Shown here piece after piece: positions 7,520-16,220 of a stretch of DNA of 32,877 bases. Numbering within the stretch: the stretch's first letter is position 1; the number at the start of each line of letters is the position of its first letter. This DNA comes from Verrucomicrobiota bacterium (GTDB lineage Bacteria; Verrucomicrobiota; Verrucomicrobiia; Limisphaerales; SIBE01), in assembly GCA_016871515.1 (NCBI GenBank), contig VHDE01000055.1, forward strand, positions 1-32,877. Direction: 5' to 3'. The notes beneath the pieces were generated by a model, which saw only the letters and a program-made list of their open reading frames with translations, was not told the DNA's origin and made no database searches. Made by a program: the position numbers and the translations under genes.

Positions 7520-8484
7520 TAGGACTTTGGGTTCGCTTCGGATTGCGAAAGCCGGATTTCGGATTTTCCGCTCTCTCGGTCACGATTGGAACTGCCCCGT
7601 GAGCGTCCGGAGTTGCGGATTCTGCGAGCCGGTTTCCATCGGTTATGAACCCAGAACCAGTTTGCCGGGTCGCGCCGGACGGCCCTCTCGAACGATTGGT
7701 TGACGTCGCGCATGATGGCTTCGACCGGCCGAGGCGAGCCATTGGCGCGCGTTGGAATTTCTTCGCCGACTTCGACGCGCCACTGCGCCAACCCAACGCG
7801 AAAGCAGAACCCGGTTGCCAAGTGGCAATTGTAGCGCAGGGCAAAAACTGCCGGAGCTGCGCTCGTCGAGCAATCGTGTCCAAGAAACGGCAACCGCAGC
7901 CCACGCCGTCCCGCATGTTGATCGGCCAAGAGCCCGAGCAGCAAACGCTCGGACCGTAACGCCGCTTTGAGCGCATCCGCATCGGTCCGTCGTTCAAAAA
8001 AGGTGCATCCGGAGCGGGATCGCAGCGAGAGCAGGAGACGATTCAAAACGGGATGGGGCAGTCCGCGGTAAGTGGCTACCGGTTTCAGTTGCGGAACGAG
8101 GTGACCGATCCGGGCGAACAGTTCGAAATTTCCAAAGTGCCCCAGCGCTATGATGACGCTGCGGTTTGATGCAAGCTTGCCTGCGCCGACAAATTCGACG
8201 AACGGCTTTAGTTCCTCAAACGACATAAATGCCGTCTTCGCCCCGCTGGCATAATTCTCGCCGATTCTGCGAAAATTCTCCCGGGCCAAAGCGCGTAATT
8301 CACGGGCCGTTCGCTCGGCAGCGAAACAGAGCTTTAAATTCCTCAAAGCCACGCGGCGGTGCCGAATATCGCACCAATAACAGATTTCGCCGCCGATGCG
8401 ACCCAAGCGAGCTGCCCAAGGCAGCGGCAGAAATTGGAGCGCGCGGAGAATGCACCGCGCGAGCCAATCAAGCAAAGTATCCAT
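7519..8484 (-). CDS. lpxL: lipid A biosynthesis lauroyl/myristoyl acyltransferase
   Basis: This 321-residue inner-membrane enzyme transfers a secondary acyl chain onto Kdo-lipid IVA (LpxL/LpxM/HtrB family). The HX4E active site is H116-FGNF-E121. DQHAGRRG and the PANWFWVHNRWK block are also present, and a hydrophobic N-terminal helix anchors it. After that last block, where the family usually ends, there is an Arg/Ser/Glu-rich tail of about 30 residues, encoded by a run of ATCCGAA-like words and probably derived from an interspersed repeat. LpxL versus LpxM cannot be decided. A palindromic element lies between it and the upstream lpxK. Confidence 0.88.
   Translation of the reverse strand: MDTLLDWLARCILRALQFLPLPWAARLGRIGGEICYWCDIRHRRVALRNLKLCFAAERTARELRALARENFRRIGENYASGAKTAFMSFEELKPFVEFVGAGKLASNRSVIIALGHFGNFELFARIGHLVPQLKPVATYRGLPHPVLNRLLLSLRSRSGCTFFERRTDADALKAALRSERLLLGLLADQHAGRRGLRLPFLGHDCSTSAAPAVFALRYNCHLATGFCFRVGLAQWRVEVGEEIPTRANGSPRPVEAIMRDVNQSFERAVRRDPANWFWVHNRWKPARRIRNSGRSRGSSNRDRESGKSEIRLSQSEANPKS
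7520..7575. repeat. ATCCGAA-type short repeats in the lpxL 3' end
   Basis: On the minus strand the words AATCCGAA, AATCCGG and AATCCGAA follow each other within the last 18 or so codons of lpxL. They code for the tail ending KSEIRLSQSEANPKS. The rest of the enzyme has no such bias. Confidence 0.45.
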
Positions 8485-8532
8485 GCCCTTAGCGGAACTT
8501 ATTCAATGCACGATCCCCTCTCTATGAACTGC

Positions 8533-8611
8533 CTGGCAGGACAGCGCGTCTCGCCTGTCCAGCATCGGCGCACACCAAAAGCAGGACAAGCGGGACGCCC
8601 TGTCCTGCCAA
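8533..8611. repeat. palindromic element A, copy 1
   Basis: Two hairpins lie head to head: GGCAGGACAG...CTGTCC at 8535-8563 and its mirror at 8581-8609 (arms agree at 25 of 29 positions). Each arm is itself a hairpin with a stem of about 10 bp (GCAGGACAGG/CCTGTCCTGC type). A second copy lies in the opposite orientation at 23199-23277, with about 8 differences over some 85 bases. This copy sits between lpxK and lpxL. Confidence 0.9.
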
Positions 8612-8652
8612 GTTCACGGAAGAGGGGCAACGTTGACTGCATATTCACGAGC

Positions 8653-9825
8653 TTAGCGGAAACAAATCTGCCGGACGCAATCCTGAAAGTCCTTCGCGCC
8701 CCGCAGAATCTTGATTTCAACCCGCATGAAATAAATCGGCAAATCGCGCCGGTCGAGCTTCGGAAAGCGGACGGCGTCTTTTTGAGTTGTCACGATGATT
8801 TCAGCCTGACGTTTTTTGCTGCGATTGATGACGTTGAGTATCTCCTGCTGGGTGAATCGGTGATGGTCCGCAAACCGTTTCGGATAAACCAATTTCCCGC
8901 CGAGATTGACCAGGCTCTGTTCAAAGCTTTCCGGCTGCGCAATCCCGCTGAGTGAGGCAAGGCGCTTGTTCTTCAAAAAATCCAAACCTTGCCGCTCGCC
9001 CGTAAACACGTCCTCGAAGTAGAGAGGATGATGGACGCATTCGATGACGCTGGCTGTGGAATTATATTGTGCGATTCGTTTGCGCAAGGCTTCCGTGTTG
9101 CCATCGCTCTTCGTAATGAAAATCGTGCTGGCGCGCGCCAAATGAGATGGCGGTTCCCGCAGCGTCCCGCGCGGCAACAGAAGTTCATTTCCGAAAGGCT
9201 GCTGGTAATCAATCAAGACGATGTCGCGCCGGCGGCCGCGCAATCTCCAGTACTGAAAGCCATCGTCAAGCAACAAGGTGTCGCAGCCGAACTTTTCAAT
9301 AGCGTAGCGTCCGCTCTTGACCCGATCTTTGTCCACTAGCACGACGACATCCTTGAGATTGGAAGCGAGCATGTAAGGTTCGTCGCCGGCGGTTTCGGAA
9401 TCGAGCAGCAACGATTTGCCATCCGAGACGACGCGGGGTGGCGTGCTGTCTTCGCGGAAAAGCAACTTATTCAGCAGGCGCTTTCCCAGTGGGGGAGGCT
9501 TCGAGCGGTATCCGCGTGACAGGATGGCTACGGTGCGTCCTTGGTCCTGGAGTTCGCGCGCAAATTTTTCCACGACCGGCGTTTTGCCTGTCCCGCCGAC
9601 GGTGAGATTGCCGACCGCGATGACTTGGACACCCAAGGTGGAATCGCGGAGGATGCGCACGTTGTACAGAAAACGGCGGGTCTTTACCGCCACTTGAAAG
9701 ACCTTGGAGAGCAGATAGAGAGCTGAGCGAGTCAGAGCCGCGCTCTTGCCGCGACGCTGCTCGAAAATGACCTCCAGGACAAAAGTCTCGAGACTTTCCG
9801 TCCAACCTCGTATCGTTTCGCTCAT
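8653..9825 (-). CDS. lpxK: tetraacyldisaccharide 4'-kinase
   Basis: LpxK phosphorylates the 4' position of the lipid A disaccharide at the inner membrane, giving lipid IVA. The P-loop GNLTVGGTGKTP lies about residues 70-81. LSRGYRS, DEPYMLA, LLLDDGFQYWRLRR-like and FGNELLLPRGTLREP blocks follow in family order. The ATG at 9825 gives 390 residues; a TTG at 9843 is possible but has no better ribosome binding site. It is the first gene of lpxK-lpxL-waaF. The 168-base gap to lpxL holds palindrome A, which could act as a partial terminator or an mRNA-stabilising hairpin. Confidence 0.93.
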   Translation of the reverse strand: MSETIRGWTESLETFVLEVIFEQRRGKSAALTRSALYLLSKVFQVAVKTRRFLYNVRILRDSTLGVQVIAVGNLTVGGTGKTPVVEKFARELQDQGRTVAILSRGYRSKPPPLGKRLLNKLLFREDSTPPRVVSDGKSLLLDSETAGDEPYMLASNLKDVVVLVDKDRVKSGRYAIEKFGCDTLLLDDGFQYWRLRGRRRDIVLIDYQQPFGNELLLPRGTLREPPSHLARASTIFITKSDGNTEALRKRIAQYNSTASVIECVHHPLYFEDVFTGERQGLDFLKNKRLASLSGIAQPESFEQSLVNLGGKLVYPKRFADHHRFTQQEILNVINRSKKRQAEIIVTTQKDAVRFPKLDRRDLPIYFMRVEIKILRGAKDFQDCVRQICFR

Positions 9826-9893
9826 CCTAAGAAAGTCTGCCAATCCAACCGGATGAGGGCAAGTGCGAGCATCTTCTGGTCGTTATAGGGAAA

Positions 9894-10031
9894 TCATCCT
9901 AGGACATCTGAACGCTTCACTAGGATGTTATCCAATGCTTCTTCGACCGTTTCAAAGGCGTCGAGGTAATCCTTCGCCCCACCCAACGCACGTCCCACAT
10001 AATAAGTAAAGACCAGATAACTTTTCGACAT
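9894..10031 (-). CDS. small hypothetical protein, 45 residues
   Basis: An ATG at 10031 opens a 45-codon frame beginning MSKSYLVFTYYVGRALGG, followed by DYLDAFETVEEALDNIL. The pattern of a beta strand (YLVFTYY), a Gly-rich turn, an acidic-aromatic stretch and a helix with VEEAL resembles small bacterial proteins of 60-80 residues. This one ends soon after the helix, so it may be truncated. AAGTGG upstream is a weak ribosome binding site. Its function is unknown. It lies alone between lpxK and the inverted repeat at 10144. Confidence 0.45.
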   Translation of the reverse strand: MSKSYLVFTYYVGRALGGAKDYLDAFETVEEALDNILVKRSDVLG

Positions 10032-10143
10032 GGCCACTTAGCAACCGATATGGCGGAGGCGTTAGAAGCGCCCACGCGTCCTGAACGTGCCTCGTTCTGA
10101 GACAACGGTTGTCTTTTATTGGAATTGGATCGCCCGGGCGCGA

Positions 10144-10288
10144 TCAAGCGTGTCGGTCGGAGCGCAGCGTTTATGCGCGTTTACGCTGCGGAAACGTACG
10201 CAGAGTCGAAACCTTCCAACGAATTTCGAGCCGCTCGGCAATTTCACGCTCTGCAGCGTAAACGCTGCGCTCCGACCGACACGCTTGA
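10144..10288. repeat. palindromic element C, 30-bp perfect arms
   Basis: The 30 bases at 10144-10173 are the exact reverse complement of 10259-10288 (TCAAGCGTGTCGGTCGG...). Smaller hairpins are nested inside: CGCAGCGT/ACGCTGCG on the left and GCAGCG/CGCTGC on the right. The 85-base centre has no gene. ATCGCACCC is repeated twice just to the right. Confidence 0.92.
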
Positions 10289-10394
10289 CCGCACTTATCG
10301 CACCCATCGCACCCATTGACGGATTGACCCGTTGCGGAAAAGCGATTACATGTAATCGTCAATCCATACATCCACATACAACCAATTGGAACTT

Positions 10395-11213
10395 ATGCTT
10401 TCGTTGCATCTTAATGAATGGCCGGCGAAGTCAGGACAATCTAGGAAGCCTGGCTTTACACTGATCGAGCTTCTGGTCGTCATCGCAATCATTGCGATTT
10501 TGGCGGGAATGCTTTTGCCCGCTTTGAGTAAGGCGAAAGGCAAGGCCACAGCCGTCAAGTGTCTGAATAACATGAAGCAATTAACCTTAGCCTGGATCAT
10601 GTACGCCGACGATCATGAGGATAAGGTAGTGCGAAATTATCTGTCCGACACGCGGGCTTGGATTGGCGGCAACGTTGCGGCATTGCCCGGCGCCACGAAT
10701 GTCTTGGATATCAGGAACGGACGGCTCTATCCGTACAATCAGTCGGTCGATATCTATCGTTGTCCCAGCGATATTCTGGGATTCAAGCTTGGAAGCCGGC
10801 AGGTGATTCGCGTCCGGAGTTTCTCGATGAGCGGCCGAATGGGCGGCGACGTGGCCTGCTGCGATTTCGTCAATCCTGGGGTTCCCTTCTTTCTTAAGAC
10901 GGCCGATATCAAAGATCCTAGTCCGACGAAAGCCTTCGTGTTCGTGGACGAGAATGCCGACAGCATCGACGACGGTTTCTTCGCGGTCCAAGCGAAAGTC
11001 CCCAACAACGGTTATTGGCAAAATACACCAGCGAGCCGCCACGGGAATTCCGGGAACCTTTCGTTCGCCGACGGACACGCAGAGAGTTGGCGTTGGATCG
11101 AGCCGCGGACGCAGAAGCTAAAGGGAGTGAACAATAACACTTCTAAAGGCGACCGTGATTTGGAGCGATTCCGGTTGGCGACTTACGTCCCGCCAGGCGT
11201 GGCAGCGCCCTAA
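10395..11213 (+). CDS. type II secretion/type IV pilin-like protein with H-x9-DG end
   Basis: A prepilin-type N-terminus ([25 protein letters not shown]) follows a short leader that would be cut after Gly by prepilin peptidase; Glu5 of the mature form is present. The C-terminus has the H-x9-DG motif of many Verrucomicrobia and Planctomycetes pseudopilins (a His, nine residues, then ADGHAESW). The ATG at 10395 gives 272 residues; a TTG at 10386 is less likely. Such proteins occur in tens to hundreds of copies per PVC genome and are thought to form pseudopili or surface fibres. No secretion genes lie nearby. Its role is unknown. Confidence 0.88.
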   Translation: MLSLHLNEWPAKSGQSRKPGFTLIELLVVIAIIAILAGMLLPALSKAKGKATAVKCLNNMKQLTLAWIMYADDHEDKVVRNYLSDTRAWIGGNVAALPGATNVLDIRNGRLYPYNQSVDIYRCPSDILGFKLGSRQVIRVRSFSMSGRMGGDVACCDFVNPGVPFFLKTADIKDPSPTKAFVFVDENADSIDDGFFAVQAKVPNNGYWQNTPASRHGNSGNLSFADGHAESWRWIEPRTQKLKGVNNNTSKGDRDLERFRLATYVPPGVAAP

Positions 11214-11330
11214 ATTGAAACGCAACACAACCGAATGGCGCTGCGACGCGCCCCAACGCTGAACGAGCGAACCTCCGCTTCGGTCTTCTGCTCGATTGTC
11301 GGGTTAAGAGTGACACCCAGGCGGTTTTGC

Positions 11331-11350
11331 ATTGAAATGCTTCAATGCGA
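11331..11350. promoter_or_regulatory. small hairpin over the aminotransferase start
   Basis: GCATTGAA and TTCAATGC form a perfect 8-bp stem with a 4-base loop. The ATG at 11345 is inside the right arm, so the hairpin could hinder initiation. Confidence 0.35.
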
Positions 11351-12724
11351 TCCGGCAAATCGAAAGCAACTTCTTTCAAATCAGAGGGAGACCTAAATCT
11401 CTCGAAGCGGCGAACGGCCTGGCGGAAGAGTCTCAGCGCTGAAACGGCCGCGTGGTTGGACCAGGACGAGAAGTATTTCCTCCATCAAGCCCTCTCCACA
11501 CCCTGCCTGAATGTGCTGCAAGGCTGTCGCGGAACGGATTTCCAAGATTTGCAAAGCAGGGAGTTTCTCGATTTCCACGGAAATAATGTTCATCAAGTTG
11601 GCTTCGGGAATCCTCATGTTATTCAGGCAATCATCGGACAGCTTGAGGAAATCTCATTTTGTACACGCCGTTACACGAATATTCCCGCGATCAAATTAGC
11701 CAGGAAGTTATGCGAACTCGCTCCCGGAAACTTGAAGAAGGTGCTGTTTGCTCCCGGCGGCACGAACGCCATTGGAATGGCGCTGAAGCTGGCGCGAGCC
11801 GCGACGGGACGCTTCAAAACAATTTCCATGGGGGACTCGTTTCATGGCGCGTCGCTCGATGCTATTTCCGTCGGAGGCGAGGCGAGTTTTCGCAGCGGCA
11901 TCGGCCCGCTTCTGCCGGGCTGCGAGCATGTGCCGCCACCCGGCGCAGCACATTGTCCATGGAGTTGCGGAGGTGTATGCAATCTAAAATGCGCTGATTA
12001 CATTGAACACGTTTTGGAAAAGGAAGGAGATGTCGCAGCGGTTATTGCCGAAACCGTGCGATGCGCTCCATTCATTCCCCCGCTCAATTATTGGAAGAAG
12101 ATTCGGGCCGCCTGCGATCGTTACGGGACACTTTTAATTCTCGATGAGATTCCGACTTGCCTCGGGCGCACAGGCAAGATGTTTGCCTGCGAGCATTATG
12201 ATGTCGTGCCGGACATGCTTGTCATTGGCAAGGGTCTAGGCGGAGGAATAATGCCGCTGGCCGCCCTTATCGCCCGAGAAGATCTGAACGTAATGGCGGA
12301 CAAGGCCCTGGGCCACTACACTCATGGGAAGAATCCGGTCGCGGCGGCTGCGGCTTTGGCAACAATCGAATGCATAGAAAAGCAATCTCTCTTAAAAAAT
12401 GCGATCGCGCTCGGTGATTACGCGCTCAAAAAGTTGCAGGCAATGATGTCGCGTCACGAACTGATTGGTGACGTGCGGGGCATTGGATTGTTGATGGGCC
12501 TTGAATTGGTGAAAGATCGTCGAACCATGGAACGGGCGGCCGATGAGGCCGAAAAAGTAATGTATGAGGCTTTGAGCCGCGGGCTGGATTTCAAGTTGAC
12601 GATGGGAAATATCATTACATTGACGCCACCTTTGACCATTACGCAGCGAGAGATGAAGCGGGCTTTGGACATCCTGGACGTGTGCTTGATTGAAGTCGAG
12701 CGCAGGAGCAGGCGGCGTCAGTAA
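11345..12724 (+). CDS. class III PLP aminotransferase, PbfA-like
   Basis: This 459-residue fold-type I PLP enzyme has Lys296 in VIGKGLGGG as the Schiff-base lysine. ILDEIPTCLGRTG supplies the Asp that holds the pyridine nitrogen, and GGTNAIGMALKLAR is the phosphate loop. The blocks HQALSTPCLNVLQG, LDFHGNNVHQVGFGNP and HYTHGKNPVAAAAAL resemble PbfA, the lyase acting on (R)-1-hydroxy-2-aminoethylphosphonate. That similarity is recalled from the family and not searched. A CPWSCGGVCNLKC stretch, unusual for general aminotransferases, also fits. No phosphonate genes lie nearby, so another amine substrate is possible. The N-terminal 40 residues are extra or reflect a later start. Confidence 0.78.
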   Translation: MRSGKSKATSFKSEGDLNLSKRRTAWRKSLSAETAAWLDQDEKYFLHQALSTPCLNVLQGCRGTDFQDLQSREFLDFHGNNVHQVGFGNPHVIQAIIGQLEEISFCTRRYTNIPAIKLARKLCELAPGNLKKVLFAPGGTNAIGMALKLARAATGRFKTISMGDSFHGASLDAISVGGEASFRSGIGPLLPGCEHVPPPGAAHCPWSCGGVCNLKCADYIEHVLEKEGDVAAVIAETVRCAPFIPPLNYWKKIRAACDRYGTLLILDEIPTCLGRTGKMFACEHYDVVPDMLVIGKGLGGGIMPLAALIAREDLNVMADKALGHYTHGKNPVAAAAALATIECIEKQSLLKNAIALGDYALKKLQAMMSRHELIGDVRGIGLLMGLELVKDRRTMERAADEAEKVMYEALSRGLDFKLTMGNIITLTPPLTITQREMKRALDILDVCLIEVERRSRRRQ

Positions 12725-12762
12725 CGTCCGAGTTCAGCATGCAGCAACCGCGTTGCTGAGTC

Positions 12763-15700
12763 ATGATCGAACGCTTTTTGTATTTGCCATTGTGTTCATC
12801 TTGCCCACAATTTTTTGGACCTGTGAAAAGCTCTGATTCACGCTGGCTGGTGTCGATGAGCCAATGTTTGCTCGCATGCTTCTGCGCGCAGACCTTTGTT
12901 GCTTGGAGCGCTGCTCCCAATCTTCCTGCAAGTCGGGATCTTCCCGATTGCCCGCCGGAATGGAAGATCGAAGTGGTCGCGGCGCCGCCGAAGATTCGGC
13001 ATCCTTCGGTCGTCTGCAGCGCACCAGATGGGCGAGTGTTCGTGGCCGAAGATCCGATGGACATCAGCGCCCCATCAGCGGATTTGGCGCTGGGCCGAAT
13101 CGTTTGCTTTCATCCAGACGGACGAACAACTCTCTTCGCAGACAAATTGTACGCCGTCTTCGGAATGCAATATCTGGAGGGGCAGCTTTACGTCCTGCAC
13201 AATCCGAAACTCAGCGTTTTCACGGACGACAATGGGATTGGCCGGAACCGCGTCGATCTCATCGCGAGCACCAATCCAAATCCGTGGGCGTTGAACTGGA
13301 ACGATCATGTGCCGGCGAATTTCCGCTTGGCGATGGACGGTTTCTTCTATGTGGCGGTTGGCGACAAAGGCGTTTATGGGGCGATCGGCAAGGATGGCAA
13401 ACGGGTCAATCTTTACGGCGGCGGCATTTTGAGGCTTCGCCCGGACGGCGCCGAACTCGAGGTCTATGCCACAGGCGTCCGCAACATCCTTGATGTCGCG
13501 TTGAACACTGAAGACGAAATTTTCACTTACGACAACACCGACGAACAACAATGGATGTCGCGCCTGACGCACATGGTGGACGGCGGCTTTTACGGATATC
13601 CGTATGATTTCATCCCGCGGCGGCCTTACACGCTGTGGATGATGGCAGATTACGGAGGCGGCGCGGCAACGGGCACGCTAGCTTACAATGACGATGCGCT
13701 CCCGCCCGAATACCATGGCAACTTGTTCCTCGCTGACTTTGGGAAACGCCAGGTGCTCCGCGTCAAGATTGCGCGTGAAGGCGGCGGCTTCAAGGCCGTT
13801 TCACACCAAGATTTCTTTTCGAATGTTCCGACCGATTTTCGGCCTGTGGGAATAGGCTGGGCGGCAGACGGCCTCGGCTTTTACGTTTGCGATTGGGCTC
13901 ATCGCGATATCAAAGCGCAAGTCGAAGTCGGCCGGTTGCTGAAGGTCACGTACACAGGGAAAAGCCACGCCGCGGTCAAGCCAGACTGGTATGTGCCAGC
14001 GGCAATGGGACGCGCGTTTGAAGCCACAACATCCGACCTTGCCAAGGCGTTGTCTCATCCAGCGCACAGCGTTCGAATGGTGGCGCAACGGAAACTGGTC
14101 GAGCGTGCGCGTCAGGCCAAGAACAACTCCGATGCCGCCAACGTTACTGCGCTTCTCACCCAAGTGCTCGGTGACCGACAGAATAGTTCGCTTGCGCGAT
14201 GGCACGCAATTTGGGCTCTGGACGCCATCGATAGCGGTGTTGCCACTCGCGGTGTTATTTGGCTGTCGGCTGATGACGCCGATGTTTCCTTGTGCCGTCA
14301 AGCGATTCGGCAATTGGGTTTGCGTCGCGCTGCTCAAGCCGTTCCGCTGCTGGAACGGAAACTTCGGGATAAGGACGCGTCCATCCGATTTCAGGCTGCG
14401 ACGGCACTGGGACGCATTGGACAAGCTGCGTCTGTGAATCCCTTGTTGGGGGCTCTGGCCGAAGAGGATCTCTACGTTCGCTACGCTGTTTTCACAGCTC
14501 TGAATCGCATTGGGCGCGCGAACCCGCCGGCGTGGAACGCAATTGTGCGCGGGTTGGAAAATTCAGATCAGAGGATAGTCGAAGCCGCAGCTTTTGCGCT
14601 GCGCGAGACATACGACACGACGCTTGTCGATGCTTTGGCAGCCCTTGCGCGCGACGCGGCAAAACCTTCCGGCAGCCGCGAAGCAGCGATGAAGCTTGCA
14701 GCAGCCTTGCATCATGAGCGGCCACCATGGAAGGGCGAATGGTGGGCCTACCATCCGGTGAACGCGCCACCGCCGGCCAAAACGGTCGAGTGGGCCGGCA
14801 CGCCCAAAATCCTCGCGACGTTGCGCGAAGGGTTGAACGATCCCAACTCGCGCATCCGTCTAGCCAGTATCGAGGGTTTGCGCGAGGCACGAGATATTAA
14901 CGCCGCGCCAAAGCTGCGCGCGCTTTTTCTCGAGGAGACCAATGCTGAAAACAGGCGCCGAATCCTGAGCGCCCTGGGATCGATGAAAGATGCCTCTGCC
15001 TCTGGCTTGATCGTTTCCGTCCTGAAATCGCCCGAACAACACAGGGACCTCTTGGAGGCATGTTTGGAATCTGCTGAACAAATTGGAGGAGACGAAATCT
15101 CGGAGGCACTGTCGGGTTTTCTTGGACTCGGCTCGGCGGAGAAGGGTGTTCTTTTAAAAGCCATTCAAGCCGTAACCAAGTTGAAACTAGCCCAAGCTAG
15201 CGCGTTACTCGTTCCATTGGCACGACGCGCCGATGCCGAAGTTCGAGAAGCGGCTTTGGACGCATTGGCGAAGATCAATCGTGCTGACGCATTATCGCAG
15301 ATTCTTCCCTTGCTCGATGACTCGAACCCATCGATTCGCCGTAGTGTGATCAACGCCTTGAGCGCCCTCAAATCCAAAGCGTCAGTCCCTTCGCTGCTCC
15401 GCGCTTATCAAGATGCCGCCACTCGGACGGAAGCAATTGTTGCGCTCGCTGGCGTTCCAGATGCACGCGCGAGCGATGCGTACCTTAGTGGTCTCATGGA
15501 AAAGAATGCTGAAGTGCGCGAGAAGAGTCGCAAGGCAATCTCGATGCTTCGAAATGAACTGCTCCCCGAGATTGAAACCAAGCTTTCGCAACTGCCGCCG
15601 GAAGTCATCGCTCAATTGCAGGAGGTCTATCGCAATCACGTTGAAGCGAAGAAAGGCCGACTCTTTGCCACGGCGGCCAAGAAGCTTGAACCAACCGATT

Positions 15701-16173
15701 ATCTAGCGTTCGCGTTAAGCAACAAAGGAAATGCCGAGCGTGGACAGAAGTTGTTCGCCGATTTGGCGGGCGCCGCATGCGTCAAGTGCCACGCCGTAGC
15801 CGGGCAAGGCGGCCAGGTGGGCCCTGACCTTTCTACGATCGGAGCGCAAGGCGCCCGAGAAACTCTGGTGGACAGCATTCTTTTCCCCAGCAAGGCGGCC
15901 CGTGAAGGTTATCAGCAAATCATCATCGAAACCAAAGATGACGAGCAGGTAGCAGGGCTGCTGAAAACAGAAACGGCTGAGGCATTGGTTTTGCAGGATG
16001 CCGATGGCAAATTGCATCCGATCCCCAAGGCAGCGCTCAAAAACCGCCGATCGAGCGAACTGTCGCTAATGCCGGAGCGTTTGCATGAGATTTTCTCGCT
16101 CGAGGAATTTGCCGATCTTGTCGCATACTTGGAGAATTTGCGTGGAGACCGAGGAGTTCCGACTAAACCATAG
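12763..16173 (+). CDS. large exported haem-binding protein with propeller, HEAT repeats and CxxCH
   Basis: With 1136 residues this is a 'PVC-type membrane-bound dehydrogenase' protein. Residues about 60-400 form a propeller of the sorbosone dehydrogenase type (HPSVVCSAPDGRVFVAED, ATGVRNILDVALN). Residues about 440-930 are a row of HEAT-like helical pairs (VRYAVFTALNRIG). A C-terminal cytochrome c domain holds C1006-VK-C1009-H1010, followed by GQGGQVGPDLSTIG. The start is uncertain: the ATG at 12763 precedes a long leader, while an ATG at 12856 gives a compact signal peptide (MSQCLLACFCAQTFVAWSAA). It is likely periplasmic and moves electrons from an oxidised sugar or alcohol. The substrate is unknown. 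Confidence 0.88.
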   Translation: MIERFLYLPLCSSCPQFFGPVKSSDSRWLVSMSQCLLACFCAQTFVAWSAAPNLPASRDLPDCPPEWKIEVVAAPPKIRHPSVVCSAPDGRVFVAEDPMDISAPSADLALGRIVCFHPDGRTTLFADKLYAVFGMQYLEGQLYVLHNPKLSVFTDDNGIGRNRVDLIASTNPNPWALNWNDHVPANFRLAMDGFFYVAVGDKGVYGAIGKDGKRVNLYGGGILRLRPDGAELEVYATGVRNILDVALNTEDEIFTYDNTDEQQWMSRLTHMVDGGFYGYPYDFIPRRPYTLWMMADYGGGAATGTLAYNDDALPPEYHGNLFLADFGKRQVLRVKIAREGGGFKAVSHQDFFSNVPTDFRPVGIGWAADGLGFYVCDWAHRDIKAQVEVGRLLKVTYTGKSHAAVKPDWYVPAAMGRAFEATTSDLAKALSHPAHSVRMVAQRKLVERARQAKNNSDAANVTALLTQVLGDRQNSSLARWHAIWALDAIDSGVATRGVIWLSADDADVSLCRQAIRQLGLRRAAQAVPLLERKLRDKDASIRFQAATALGRIGQAASVNPLLGALAEEDLYVRYAVFTALNRIGRANPPAWNAIVRGLENSDQRIVEAAAFALRETYDTTLVDALAALARDAAKPSGSREAAMKLAAALHHERPPWKGEWWAYHPVNAPPPAKTVEWAGTPKILATLREGLNDPNSRIRLASIEGLREARDINAAPKLRALFLEETNAENRRRILSALGSMKDASASGLIVSVLKSPEQHRDLLEACLESAEQIGGDEISEALSGFLGLGSAEKGVLLKAIQAVTKLKLAQASALLVPLARRADAEVREAALDALAKINRADALSQILPLLDDSNPSIRRSVINALSALKSKASVPSLLRAYQDAATRTEAIVALAGVPDARASDAYLSGLMEKNAEVREKSRKAISMLRNELLPEIETKLSQLPPEVIAQLQEVYRNHVEAKKGRLFATAAKKLEPTDYLAFALSNKGNAERGQKLFADLAGAACVKCHAVAGQGGQVGPDLSTIGAQGARETLVDSILFPSKAAREGYQQIIIETKDDEQVAGLLKTETAEALVLQDADGKLHPIPKAALKNRRSSELSLMPERLHEIFSLEEFADLVAYLENLRGDRGVPTKP

Positions 16174-16220
16174 GGAAGCGTGGATTTTCGATAGGCTTTC
16201 CTTTACGCTCCGGGAATCAT

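Noticed and set aside
8533..8611. CRISPR-like repeat
   Set aside because: Only two copies 15 kb apart, palindromic throughout and without spacers.
10119..10377. several short frames on both strands
   Set aside because: They arise from the two arms of palindrome C, which give similar peptides in both directions.
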